Of a stretch of DNA of 12,644 bases, positions 6,682 through 12,644 are shown piece after piece. Both the position numbers and the translations under genes were made by a program. The DNA comes from Bacteroidota bacterium (GTDB lineage Bacteria > Bacteroidota > Bacteroidia > B-17B0 > B-17BO). The number at the start of each line of letters is the position of its first letter. The stretch's first letter is position 1. Location: positions 1 to 12,644 of the forward strand of contig JANXRU010000381.1 of NCBI GenBank assembly GCA_025356715.1, written 5' to 3'. Under the pieces are notes generated by a model. It was given only the letters and a program-made list of their open reading frames with translations, had not been told where the DNA came from and did no database searches.

Positions 6682-7919
6682 TAAGATTCTGGAACTAATT
6701 TATATAACTTATCGGATGGTCGAATTTTTTCAGGAGTTGATATTGTAAATTCTTCTCCTTTTATAACTTTAGCAACAGCTTTACCATCTACTCTTAACTC
6801 GTTAATTTCCATTTGCAAATACCCCGTTGTTGGCCCAGTAATTATAACCTCATCACCTAAAGCTAAACTATGAGATTCGCATTTAAATTCTCCAACTTTT
6901 GCCTGCTCAAAATATTTTAACCCTTTAGCAAGATATATTTTACGCTTAGTTGATTTAGACCCATTCTCATTACACCATTCTCCCATTTCCTTCCCGAGAT
7001 AATATCCATCCCAAAATCCTCTATTAAAAACAGTTGATAATTTTTCTTTCCAATTAACTATTTTTTCTGGAGTAAATGTTCCTTCCAAATACGCATTAAT
7101 AGCCTCGTTATAGCACGAAGTTACTGTATGAACATAATCAACTGAACGGCCACGCCCTTCTATTTTTAAGACACTTACTCCTGCATCTAAAATTTTATTA
7201 ATAAAGTCTATTGTACATAAATCTTTTGCAGACATAATGAATTCATTATCGACTTCAAATTCTATCCCATCTTCTTTATCGGTAACGATATAACTCCTTC
7301 TGCAATTTTGAACACAGGCACCTCTATTAGCAGAGGCAAAGTTTGAATGCAAACTTAAATAACATTTACCCGAAACAGCCATGCAAAGAGCCCCGTGAGC
7401 AAATAGTTCTAATTCTATTAATTTTCCTGAAGGTCCCGTAATATTTCTACGTTTTATTTCTCTGCTAATATCTGAAACTTGCATTAAGCTTAATTCTCTT
7501 GCTAAAACAACGACGTCAGCATAATTCGCATAAAATTCTACGGTATCAATATTTGAAACATTGGCCTGAGTAGAAATATGGATTTCCATTCCAATTTTTT
7601 TTGCATAATTCATGACTGCATGGTCAGCAGCTATAATAGCACTTACACCACTGTCTTTTGCAGCACTCACAATGCGTTTCATCAATGTTATATCATGATC
7701 ATACAATATAGTATTGAGTGTTAAATACGTCTTAACATGATGATCTTTACCAATCTCTGCAATGCGTTTTAAATCTTCTAACGTAAAATTATTACTAGAG
7801 CGTGCACGCATGTTTAACTGCTCCACGCCAAAATAGACGGAGTTGCAACCTGCTTTAATAGCTGCCATTAAAGCTTCGTAGGAGCCTGCTGGCGACATTA
7901 ATTCTATAGAGCGTTTCAT
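6681..7919 (-). CDS. Peptidase U32-family protein, TrhP/YegQ-like tRNA hydroxylation protein
   Basis: U32 proteins are named as peptidases, but characterised members are Fe-S proteins for O2-independent hydroxylation: TrhP (YegQ) makes 5-hydroxyuridine at tRNA position 34, RlhA acts on rRNA, and UbiU/UbiV act on quinones. The 412 residues begin with ELMSPAGSYEALMAAIKAG and carry the family signature from ELFAHGALCMAVSGKCYLS (171-189) to NRGACVQNCRRSY (198-210). Cys179 and Cys186 (Cx6C), Cys202/Cys206 and perhaps Cys235 are candidate [4Fe-4S] ligands. The C-terminal domain (about 320-410) and the signature favour the TrhP branch over the shorter UbiU/V. The start at 7919 lies 11 bases after the dioxygenase stop, and the end overlaps the ferredoxin start, which points to a shared operon. 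The precise substrate is inferred. Confidence 0.9.
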   Translation of the reverse strand: MKRSIELMSPAGSYEALMAAIKAGCNSVYFGVEQLNMRARSSNNFTLEDLKRIAEIGKDHHVKTYLTLNTILYDHDITLMKRIVSAAKDSGVSAIIAADHAVMNYAKKIGMEIHISTQANVSNIDTVEFYANYADVVVLARELSLMQVSDISREIKRRNITGPSGKLIELELFAHGALCMAVSGKCYLSLHSNFASANRGACVQNCRRSYIVTDKEDGIEFEVDNEFIMSAKDLCTIDFINKILDAGVSVLKIEGRGRSVDYVHTVTSCYNEAINAYLEGTFTPEKIVNWKEKLSTVFNRGFWDGYYLGKEMGEWCNENGSKSTKRKIYLAKGLKYFEQAKVGEFKCESHSLALGDEVIITGPTTGYLQMEINELRVDGKAVAKVIKGEEFTISTPEKIRPSDKLYKLVPES

Positions 7920-7930
7920 TAAAATTTAGC

Positions 7931-8845
7931 TTACACGTTATTTCCCCAATTCTCTAATTCCTCTTTACTCCATAATTCGGGAAAGAAAATACGACGTTGA
8001 TATTTTGGATGCATATATTTTCTCCAATCACTTCCTCCTGTTGCTTCTGCATTTCCTAAATATTTACCTGCCGCATGATAATGAGCCATTACCCAAGATA
8101 CATTTACTGTATAATCATAATGACGCATCGCTTTAATTAACTCTGCATCATTTTTTACAGCTTCTGGTAATTGCTTAAACCTCGTCCATAAATTAGTGGT
8201 ATTATAATCTTTCATCTTGCTAATTAATTCCGTTTTGTAACGTTTTTCAAAATTAACAAGCAAGGTGTTTTTTTTACCTGTTGAATGATCTTTACCAGCA
8301 GCTTGCCAATACATATGTTCAAACGCATGCTCGTAAGGTGTGTTTCTATCAATCGTTGCTCTGAAACGATAGTCAATTAAATTAATTAATTCGGTAGAAG
8401 CAATTTCAATTTGACGATACTGAGCACTTTGAAAACCACTTGCAGGCGTTAACGTATTTCTAAAGTTCATATATTGTGCTTTATCCATACCATCTCCCAT
8501 AATATTAAATGAAGATGATAACATATCGAAATAACGGCTAATTCGCATTAATTTTTCTGTAAAAAATGTAGCAGAAACTTCAGAACTATTGCTTACTTGA
8601 TTTATTTCCCATAAAATCATTTTAAATAGTAATTCATTAATTTGATGATACATGATAAAGACCATTTCATCAGGCTGTGTTGTACGTTGCACTTGAAGTC
8701 CTAACAAAGCATCTGGTAAAATATAATCCCAATAGGTAATTGGGTTTGCCCAAACTAATCCTTCTAAGTGTACATCAGGATTTTGGTCAATTACCTTGTA
8801 TTTATCTTCAATGCGAGAAACGATTTCTTTTTGTATATCAGTCAT
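7931..8845 (-). CDS. kynA: Tryptophan 2,3-dioxygenase family protein
   Basis: Tryptophan 2,3-dioxygenase opens the indole ring of L-tryptophan with O2, giving N-formylkynurenine; it is a cytoplasmic haem enzyme. The 304 residues show the family landmarks in order: YWDYILPDALLGLQ (38-51), the active-site His67 in MYHQINELLFK, ASGFQSAQYRQIE (135-147) with substrate-contacting Arg144, the probable haem ligand His255 (WVMAHYH), and ATGGSDW (268-274), equivalent to GTGGSSG of classical enzymes. The tail QRRIFFPELW is also familiar. It is more divergent than typical KynA, so the symbol is a family assignment. It follows hpd after 89 bases without a promoter I can recognise, and precedes the U32 gene by 11 bases. 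No kynurenine-pathway gene follows here, so the product must be used by enzymes encoded elsewhere. Confidence 0.87.
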   Translation of the reverse strand: MTDIQKEIVSRIEDKYKVIDQNPDVHLEGLVWANPITYWDYILPDALLGLQVQRTTQPDEMVFIMYHQINELLFKMILWEINQVSNSSEVSATFFTEKLMRISRYFDMLSSSFNIMGDGMDKAQYMNFRNTLTPASGFQSAQYRQIEIASTELINLIDYRFRATIDRNTPYEHAFEHMYWQAAGKDHSTGKKNTLLVNFEKRYKTELISKMKDYNTTNLWTRFKQLPEAVKNDAELIKAMRHYDYTVNVSWVMAHYHAAGKYLGNAEATGGSDWRKYMHPKYQRRIFFPELWSKEELENWGNNV

Positions 8846-8934
8846 AAGTAGTTTTGGTTTAAAATGTTTTTTATTAATCCATTTTTTAAATTGAATGGGA
8901 AACTATTTTCATTTTAAAGACTATGGTTATTAAA

Positions 8935-10092
8935 TTATAAAGTACCTCTTCTTGCCTGCTCAGCTTCAATTGATTCAAATAAAGCTTGGAAGTTTCCTTT
9001 ACCAAAAGATTTAGCACCTTTACGTTGAATGATTTCAAAGAATAGAGTAGGGCGGTCTTCCACCGGTTTTGTAAATATTTGTAATAGATAACCATCTTCA
9101 TCTCTATCTACCATAATACCCCATTTTTTTAATTCTTCTAAATCTTCTTCAATAATTCCTACACGATCCTTTACGGTGTCATAATAAGAACCTGGTACAT
9201 ATAGAAACTCAACACCACGCTTACGCATTTCTGAGATAGTGAAAATAATATCATCCGTTGCTACAGCGATATGTTGGCAACCAGGGCCGCGATAGAAATC
9301 TAAATACTCTTCAATTTGTGATTTCTTTTTACCATGAGCGGGTTCATTAATAGGGAATTTAATTCTACCATTTCCATTTGACATAACCTTACTCATTAAT
9401 GCTGTGTATTCTGTTGAAATATCTTTATCATCAAACGTTATTAAGTTCGCAAATCCCATTACTTCACCATAAAATTTAGCCCATTGATTCATGGCGCCAA
9501 GCTCTACATTACCAACCATATGATCAATATATTTTAAGCCAGTTGATGTCGGATGGTATTCTGTTTTTAAAGCAACGTAACCTGGCATAAATACACCTTT
9601 GTAGTTTTTGCGTTCTACAAATATATGTACCGTTTCTCCGTAAGTATGAATACCTGATTGGACAACTTCACCAAATTCATCTTTGGTAACAGTTGGTTGC
9701 ATATATGCTTTAGCTCCACGTTTGGTAGTTTCTTCAAATGCTTTTGTTGCATCATCTACCCATAGGGCAATCACTTTAACACCATCTCCATGTTTGCGAA
9801 TATGGTTAGATATATCGCTTTCTGGATCAAAGGGAGTAGTCAGTATTAAACGAATTTTATCTTGAACTAAAACGTATGAAACTCTATCTCTTACTCCTGT
9901 TTCTAAACCGGCATACGCTAGTTCCTGAAATCCTAAAGCTGTTTTATAAAAATGAGCTGCCTGCTTCGCATTCCCTACATACAATTCTACGCAGTCTGTG
10001 CCATTAATAGGTAAAAAGTCTTGAGCTGTATCAAATAATTTTTCGCCTGAGTAATCAAAATTTTTGACGTTTGTTAAATCTTTTGTTTCCAT
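8935..10092 (-). CDS. hpd: 4-hydroxyphenylpyruvate dioxygenase
   Basis: This enzyme turns 4-hydroxyphenylpyruvate and O2 into homogentisate, the step before HmgA in tyrosine and phenylalanine breakdown. The 385 residues are of normal length. Two glyoxalase-type (VOC) domains are visible: the N-terminal one from VELYVGNAKQAAHFYKTALGF (35-55), and the C-terminal catalytic one from YIDHMVGNV (188-196). Iron ligands are His191, His274 (in GCQHIAVATDD) and Glu353 (in FFEIIQR). The C-terminal RKGAKSFGKGNFQALFESIE helix that closes the active site is intact. The start codon lies 12 bases after the hmgA stop on the same strand, so the two are one operon. 4-hydroxymandelate synthase is related, but the second-domain motifs and the hmgA neighbour favour this assignment. 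Confidence 0.97.
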   Translation of the reverse strand: METKDLTNVKNFDYSGEKLFDTAQDFLPINGTDCVELYVGNAKQAAHFYKTALGFQELAYAGLETGVRDRVSYVLVQDKIRLILTTPFDPESDISNHIRKHGDGVKVIALWVDDATKAFEETTKRGAKAYMQPTVTKDEFGEVVQSGIHTYGETVHIFVERKNYKGVFMPGYVALKTEYHPTSTGLKYIDHMVGNVELGAMNQWAKFYGEVMGFANLITFDDKDISTEYTALMSKVMSNGNGRIKFPINEPAHGKKKSQIEEYLDFYRGPGCQHIAVATDDIIFTISEMRKRGVEFLYVPGSYYDTVKDRVGIIEEDLEELKKWGIMVDRDEDGYLLQIFTKPVEDRPTLFFEIIQRKGAKSFGKGNFQALFESIEAEQARRGTL

Positions 10093-10104
10093 GATTTTTT
10101 AATT

Positions 10105-11277
10105 TTAATCGTTAACTGGTTGCACCATCCATGATTTGTAATAGTCTTTCACTTCATATTTTAAAGCCTCCGTTGTTATTTTTAAAGGATTGAACGGATC
10201 AATCATTACGGCTAATTCCTTTGTTTCTTTTTTACCAATGCTTCGTTCGATGGCTCCTGGATGCGGCCCATGAGCAACACCAGCAGGGTGTAATGTGAAC
10301 TGACCTTGTTTGATGTTATTACGACTCATGAAATCTCCATCCACATAATATAAAATTTCATCCGCATCAATATTATTATGATGGTATGGAGCAGGAATAG
10401 CTTCTGGATGATAATCATACATTCGAGGAACAAAAGAACAGATGACGAAATTACGCCCTTCAAATTGTTGATGGATTGGAGGTGGCATATGGACACGGCC
10501 AGTAATTGGTTCGAAATTAAAAATGGAAAAAGCATAGGGATATACATAACCGTCCCAACCTACTAAATCAAAAGGATGTGTGTCATATACATAAGGATAA
10601 ATTAATCCTTTCTTTTTAATCATGATTTTAAAATCTCCATGTTCATCATGCGTTTCAAAGCTATGTGGTAATTTAAAATCACGCTCACAAAATGGGGAAT
10701 GTTCTAATAATTGACCAAACTCATTACGGTAGCGTTTTGGTGTGCGAATAGCGCTATTGGATTCAACAAATAATATTTTATTATCATTGGTATCAAACTC
10801 TAATTTGTAAATAGTTCCTCTAGGGATGATGACATAGTCACCATATTCAAAATCAACGGTTCCATACATAGTTTTGCAACGACCACTGCCTTTATGTATA
10901 AACAACATTTCATCGGCATCCGAATTTTTAAAAAAATAATCATCCATCGATTTGGATGGACAAGCCATTCCTATTTGCATGTCGTCATTTAATAAAAATA
11001 CTTTGCGACTTGTTAGGTAATCATCTTCGGGCTCAACATCATAACCCATAAAACTTAAACACTTTAAGTTATCTTCCATAGCAATTTCAGGTCTTGCCCA
11101 ATGTGCCTTGCCAATTTCCTTAACCATTGTAGGTGGATAAAGGTGATATACTAAAGAGGAAGTACTCGAAAAGCCTTCTGTTCCAAATAATTCTTCGTGA
11201 TATAATTCTCCATTAGGTTGGCGAAATACAACATGGCGCTTATTAGGGATTTTTCCGTTTTTTTGATAAATAGACAT
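10105..11277 (-). CDS. hmgA: Homogentisate 1,2-dioxygenase
   Basis: HmgA opens the homogentisate ring with O2 and Fe(II) to give maleylacetoacetate. From the ATG at 11277 the protein has 390 residues, typical of the shorter bacterial form, and begins MSIYQKNGKIPNKRHVVF. A TTG at 11298 would add seven residues but overlaps the predicted -7 element, so I reject it. Two cupin halves are visible. The metal-site region holds HHNNIDADEILYY (His299/His300, Glu307) and HPAGVAHGPHPG (His336). The substrate-loop stretch HMPPPIHQQFEGRNFVICSFVPR precedes it. It leads the operon hmgA-hpd, probably continuing into the tryptophan dioxygenase. A maleylacetoacetate isomerase or fumarylacetoacetase gene is not in the window, so the pathway must be completed elsewhere. 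Confidence 0.96.
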   Translation of the reverse strand: MSIYQKNGKIPNKRHVVFRQPNGELYHEELFGTEGFSSTSSLVYHLYPPTMVKEIGKAHWARPEIAMEDNLKCLSFMGYDVEPEDDYLTSRKVFLLNDDMQIGMACPSKSMDDYFFKNSDADEMLFIHKGSGRCKTMYGTVDFEYGDYVIIPRGTIYKLEFDTNDNKILFVESNSAIRTPKRYRNEFGQLLEHSPFCERDFKLPHSFETHDEHGDFKIMIKKKGLIYPYVYDTHPFDLVGWDGYVYPYAFSIFNFEPITGRVHMPPPIHQQFEGRNFVICSFVPRMYDYHPEAIPAPYHHNNIDADEILYYVDGDFMSRNNIKQGQFTLHPAGVAHGPHPGAIERSIGKKETKELAVMIDPFNPLKITTEALKYEVKDYYKSWMVQPVND

Positions 11278-11295
11278 AGCGATATATTTTTGTAC

Positions 11296-11338
11296 CAAAG
11301 AAAGCTATTGTATAAAATATAGCGCATGACAAAACTCA
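11296..11338 (-). promoter_or_regulatory. Candidate promoter of the hmgA operon with an FNR-like dyad
   Basis: On the minus strand TTTCTTTG (11296-11303) fits the TAnnTTTG -7 element at five of six positions. The dyad TGACAAAACTCA (11327-11338) has the form TGA-N6-TCA, with its centre exactly 36.5 bases from the end of the -7 element. The predicted start near 11291 leaves a leader of about 14 bases before the ATG at 11277. This is the weakest dyad of the fixed-distance set because the fourth and ninth bases do not pair. Confidence 0.5.
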
Positions 11339-11341
11339 TAT

Positions 11342-11376
11342 TCTCAAGTGATTAATCTCAAGTTGTTTGACTTGAG
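11342..11376. repeat. Triple heptamer repeat upstream of hmgA, possible operator
   Basis: TCTCAAGT occurs at 11342-11349 and again at 11356-11363, 14 bases apart. The inverse ACTTGAG follows at 11370-11376, so the last two form a 7-base-pair palindrome with a 6-base spacer. The group lies between the DUF465-gene terminator and the hmgA promoter, around -55 to -80 from the predicted hmgA start. The arrangement fits binding by a dimeric regulator of the catabolic operon. No T tract follows it on the minus strand, so I do not read it as a terminator. Confidence 0.5.
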
Positions 11377-11383
11377 TAGATGG

Positions 11384-11423
11384 AAAAACAAAAAAAGTCA
11401 TAATAATTAAATTATGACTTTTT
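11384..11423. terminator. Terminator of the DUF465 gene
   Basis: A 13-base-pair perfect stem (11392-11404 with 11411-11423) has a 6-base loop. On the minus strand it ends in TTTTTTTGTTTTT (11384-11396), and it begins 20 bases after the DUF465 stop codon. The plus-strand end also has T residues, so it could work both ways, but no plus-strand gene approaches it. It isolates the DUF465 gene from hmgA. Confidence 0.85.
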
Positions 11424-11443
11424 GATAATTTAAGCCTTGTAAA

Positions 11444-11674
11444 CTACTTATTTAATATAGTATAAAGAGAATCTTTTAAACTCACGCGTTTAATGCGTAA
11501 TTCATTTAAATGTTCGTCGGTAGTTGGTGTAGCACCCGACTCAACACTATGTATAGCATGATCTACGTCATGGTATTCGTCAAATATTTTTTTGAAATGT
11601 GAATCAGTCATTTTTAGTGTATGAATTTTGTCTTTCATTTCTGGAAATTCGTGAAGTAAATCGTGTTTTTGCAT
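11444..11674 (-). CDS. DUF465 (YdcH-like) small helical protein
   Basis: The 76-residue protein matches the YdcH/DUF465 pattern from end to end: LLHEFPEMKDKIHTLKMTDSHF (6-27), FKKIFDEYHDVDHAIHSVE (27-45), a short turn with Gly-Ala-Thr, then LNELRIKRVSLKDSLYTIL (56-74). The family forms helical hairpins or coiled coils, and its molecular role is unknown. In Bacteroidota such genes are often small single-gene units. Here the gene has its own strong-looking promoter with an FNR-like dyad and its own terminator, so it is a single-gene transcript. The dyad suggests that it belongs to the same regulon as the doxX-like and helical-protein genes. The start at 11674 follows the predicted transcription start by about 20 bases. 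Confidence 0.9.
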   Translation of the reverse strand: MQKHDLLHEFPEMKDKIHTLKMTDSHFKKIFDEYHDVDHAIHSVESGATPTTDEHLNELRIKRVSLKDSLYTILNK

Positions 11675-11699
11675 GGCTCAAATGGTTTTAAATTATAAT

Positions 11700-11764
11700 C
11701 AAATTTATAAATACTTGTATAAACTAAAGTTGATAAAAATCAGATTTTAATAAGATAAAAAACA
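11700..11764 (-). promoter_or_regulatory. FNR-like class II promoter of the DUF465 gene
   Basis: On the minus strand there is a perfect -7 element, TAAATTTG (11700-11707). The dyad TTGATAAAAATCA (11730-11742) is one base from the FNR consensus TTGAT-N4-ATCAA, and its centre is exactly 36.5 bases from the end of the -7 element, placing it near -41.5. A degenerate copy, AGATAAAAAACA (11753-11764), lies 22 bases further upstream. The predicted start is near 11695, giving a leader of about 20 bases. Confidence 0.75.
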
Positions 11765-11769
11765 GCTCT

Positions 11770-11985
11770 TTAAATCAAAGAAGCCTTATAGCCTGCTTTT
11801 AGTAATAGAGTTGGGATGACATTTGGATGTAAGGATTCTGTTTCAATGGTTAATGTTTTGTCAGGTGAATTTAAATTGACGGTCTATTTAGTGATTTCTT
11901 TTTCTGCATTTAAAAATGGCTCTACTTTGCTGACGCAATCGCTACAGGGTATATATGTTTTTCGGTCGTTATGTTGGTTTATGTT
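11770..11985 (-). pseudogene. Decayed heavy-metal-associated (HMA) domain gene
   Basis: Reading the minus strand in the frame that ends at the TAA of 11770-11772 gives a recognisable HMA (CopZ-like) domain: KTYIPCSDCVSKVEPFLN with the metal-binding CxxC (Cys codons at 11944-11946 and 11935-11937), then EKEITK, a TAG at 11884-11886, then TVNLNSPDKTLTIE and finally LLLKAGYKASLI. In relatives the position of the TAG usually holds Trp (K-W-x-V-D), so a TGG to TAG change explains it. The 5' end is also lost: an in-frame TAG lies at 11986-11988 and no ATG, GTG or TTG is found between it and the CxxC. HMA proteins bind Cu(I) or similar ions as chaperones. It lies between the DUF465 gene and the OsmC-family gene on the same strand. 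The rest of this 350-base interval holds only the DUF465 promoter. Confidence 0.75.
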
Positions 11986-12028
11986 CTATGGAGCTATGAA
12001 TAACGTGTTTGATTCTTTATAAATAAAA

Positions 12029-12469
12029 TTATACGATACTTGATACGTTTACTGTAGAGTTTAAACTTACGGTTGCTTTAATAGAATTAGAAATTAAGCA
12101 GGCTTTTTCTGATTTTTCTAAAACACGAATCGCTTTTTCTCTATCTTCTTCTTTAGTTATAACAAGGGTAGGATTTAGGATAACGGCTGTCATTAAAAAT
12201 TTACCTTCTACTTGATCTAATTCACCTGCGGCATTACAACTAAAGGATTTGAATTCTAAGTGAGAATTTTCAGCTATGGATAAAAAGGTAGTCATGAAAC
12301 AAGAATTGACCGCAGCGGTAAATAAATGTTCAGGCGACCAAATACCTTCAACACCCTTTGGAAACTGAGGCGGTGTGGCCACTTCGATGTTATTTTGTAA
12401 TTCAGGTGAAGATAACTCTCCAACTCTGTCGTTCTTCCATTTTAATTGAACATTATATTGATGTGACAT
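12029..12469 (-). CDS. OsmC/Ohr-family protein, probable peroxide or hydroperoxide reductase
   Basis: The 146 residues have the OsmC fold pattern: an N-terminal beta segment (YNVQLKWKNDRVGEL), then PPQFPKGVEGIWSPEHLFTAAVNSCFMTTFLSIAE (33-67) with the catalytic Cys57 at the start of the central helix, and the second Cys124 (EKACLISNSIKA) near the C-terminus. Ohr and OsmC use this Cys pair to reduce organic hydroperoxides. The spacing and the motif SPEHLFTAAVNSCF fit a cysteine-active member. A third Cys (Cys78) is unlikely to be catalytic. It is the first minus-strand gene after a divergent intergenic region, and the HMA remnant lies just beyond its stop. I see no FNR-like dyad at the standard distance from a -7 element here. 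A candidate -7 is TATTTTTC (12484-12491, minus strand). Confidence 0.9.
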   Translation of the reverse strand: MSHQYNVQLKWKNDRVGELSSPELQNNIEVATPPQFPKGVEGIWSPEHLFTAAVNSCFMTTFLSIAENSHLEFKSFSCNAAGELDQVEGKFLMTAVILNPTLVITKEEDREKAIRVLEKSEKACLISNSIKATVSLNSTVNVSSIV

Positions 12470-12540
12470 AATTGTATGTTTTAGAAAAATATTATTGAAA
12501 TTGATAGTTAAGTTCTAAATAAAACAGCTATATTTACAAT

Positions 12541-12644
12541 ATGATAAAATCAAAAGAAATATTGTCACATTTTAAGTTATTGCCATTAACCGAGCAGTCA
12601 ACTATACTAGAGAGTTTGCGAGTAGAGTTCGAAGGGAAAGGTAA
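12541..12644 (+). CDS. Start of an unidentified gene, cut by the window edge
   Basis: An open frame starts with ATG at 12541 and stays open for 34 codons to the end of the window. It reads MIKSKEILSHFKLLPLTEQS and continues TILESLRVEFEGKG. The amino acid mix is that of a normal soluble helical protein, and the frame is divergent from the OsmC-family gene. A possible -7 element, TATATTTA, lies at 12529-12536, which would give an almost leaderless message. The pattern LPLTEQSTILESL recalls small antitoxin-like N-termini, but I do not recognise the protein. Confidence 0.45.
   Translation, partial: MIKSKEILSHFKLLPLTEQSTILESLRVEFEGKG

Noticed and set aside
8846..8934. Separate promoter for the tryptophan dioxygenase gene
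   Set aside because: The 89-base gap shows no convincing TAnnTTTG element on the minus strand and no FNR-like dyad, so read-through from hpd is the simpler reading.
8886..9101. Minus-strand open frame overlapping the end of hpd
   Set aside because: It is an alternative frame inside hpd, which is secure, and has a composition unlike a real protein.
9683..9865. Plus-strand open frames inside hpd and hmgA (also 10378-10566)
   Set aside because: They are antisense to strongly supported conserved enzymes and have no recognisable features.
11278..11298. TTG start seven codons upstream of the hmgA ATG
   Set aside because: The TTG lies inside the predicted -7 element, and family members begin near MSIYQKNGKIP, so the ATG at 11277 is preferred.
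11816..12022. Open frame on the plus strand, 68 codons
   Set aside because: It is antisense to the recognisable HMA remnant and its protein resembles nothing I know; it is a by-product of the opposite strand.
1..12644. CRISPR array, insertion sequence or prophage
   Set aside because: No regularly spaced repeats, transposase or phage-like genes, or terminal inverted repeats were seen; the remnants look like deletions and point changes.

Overview
The window looks like chromosomal DNA of a member of the Bacteroidota, probably of the Flavobacteriales. The reasons are strongly AT-rich intergenic DNA, A-rich leaders without obvious Shine-Dalgarno sequences, promoter -7 elements of the Bacteroidota type (TAnnTTTG), and protein families typical of that phylum: a PAS histidine kinase next to a receiver-CRP/FNR regulator, a QueD of the HALYGYDG type, a YdcH-like DUF465 protein, and remnants of a linoleoyl-CoA-desaturase-like and a halogenase-like FAD enzyme. 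The assignment rests on recognised sequence patterns, not on a search.

Layout. Positions 1-80 hold the 3' end of a tRNA and its terminator. Positions 453-2785 (+) encode a soluble PAS histidine kinase and a response regulator whose output is a CRP/FNR-type DNA-binding module. Positions 2828-3650 (-) carry a DoxX-like membrane protein followed by a small conserved protein. They are transcribed divergently from a small helical protein at 3782-4159 (+). From 11277 down to 4250 almost everything is on the minus strand: hmgA, hpd and a tryptophan 2,3-dioxygenase gene (aromatic amino acid catabolism), a U32-family protein of the tRNA-hydroxylase type with a ferredoxin overlapping it by 1 base, pdxH, a 5' fragment of a fatty acid desaturase, an intact queD, and the 3' part of an FAD-dependent oxidoreductase that has lost its N-terminal dinucleotide-binding region. 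Positions 11444-12469 (-) hold a DUF465 protein, a decayed heavy-metal-associated (HMA) domain gene with an in-frame TAG, and an OsmC-family protein. A gene running off the right edge begins at 12541 (+).

The most interesting signal is regulatory. FNR-like dyads (TGAC/T-N4-A/GTCA and close variants) lie upstream of the kinase, the divergent doxX/helical-protein pair, pdxH, hmgA and the DUF465 gene. In five promoters a Bacteroidota -7 element ends exactly 36.5 bases from the dyad centre, which places the dyad near -41.5 as in class II FNR/CRP activation. The sixth, at the kinase, is one base off. Where a second dyad is present it lies exactly 22 bases away. The receiver-CRP/FNR protein in this window keeps the Glu and Arg of the recognition helix expected to read TGA half-sites, so a local regulon controlled by this two-component system is a concrete hypothesis. 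The kinase PAS domain also aligns without gaps to the haem pocket of FixL as I recall it, including the proximal His, so a gas or redox input is possible but unproven.

The other theme is gene decay. Three remnants (desaturase, FAD oxidoreductase, HMA protein) lie among intact genes, and two of them directly flank queD.
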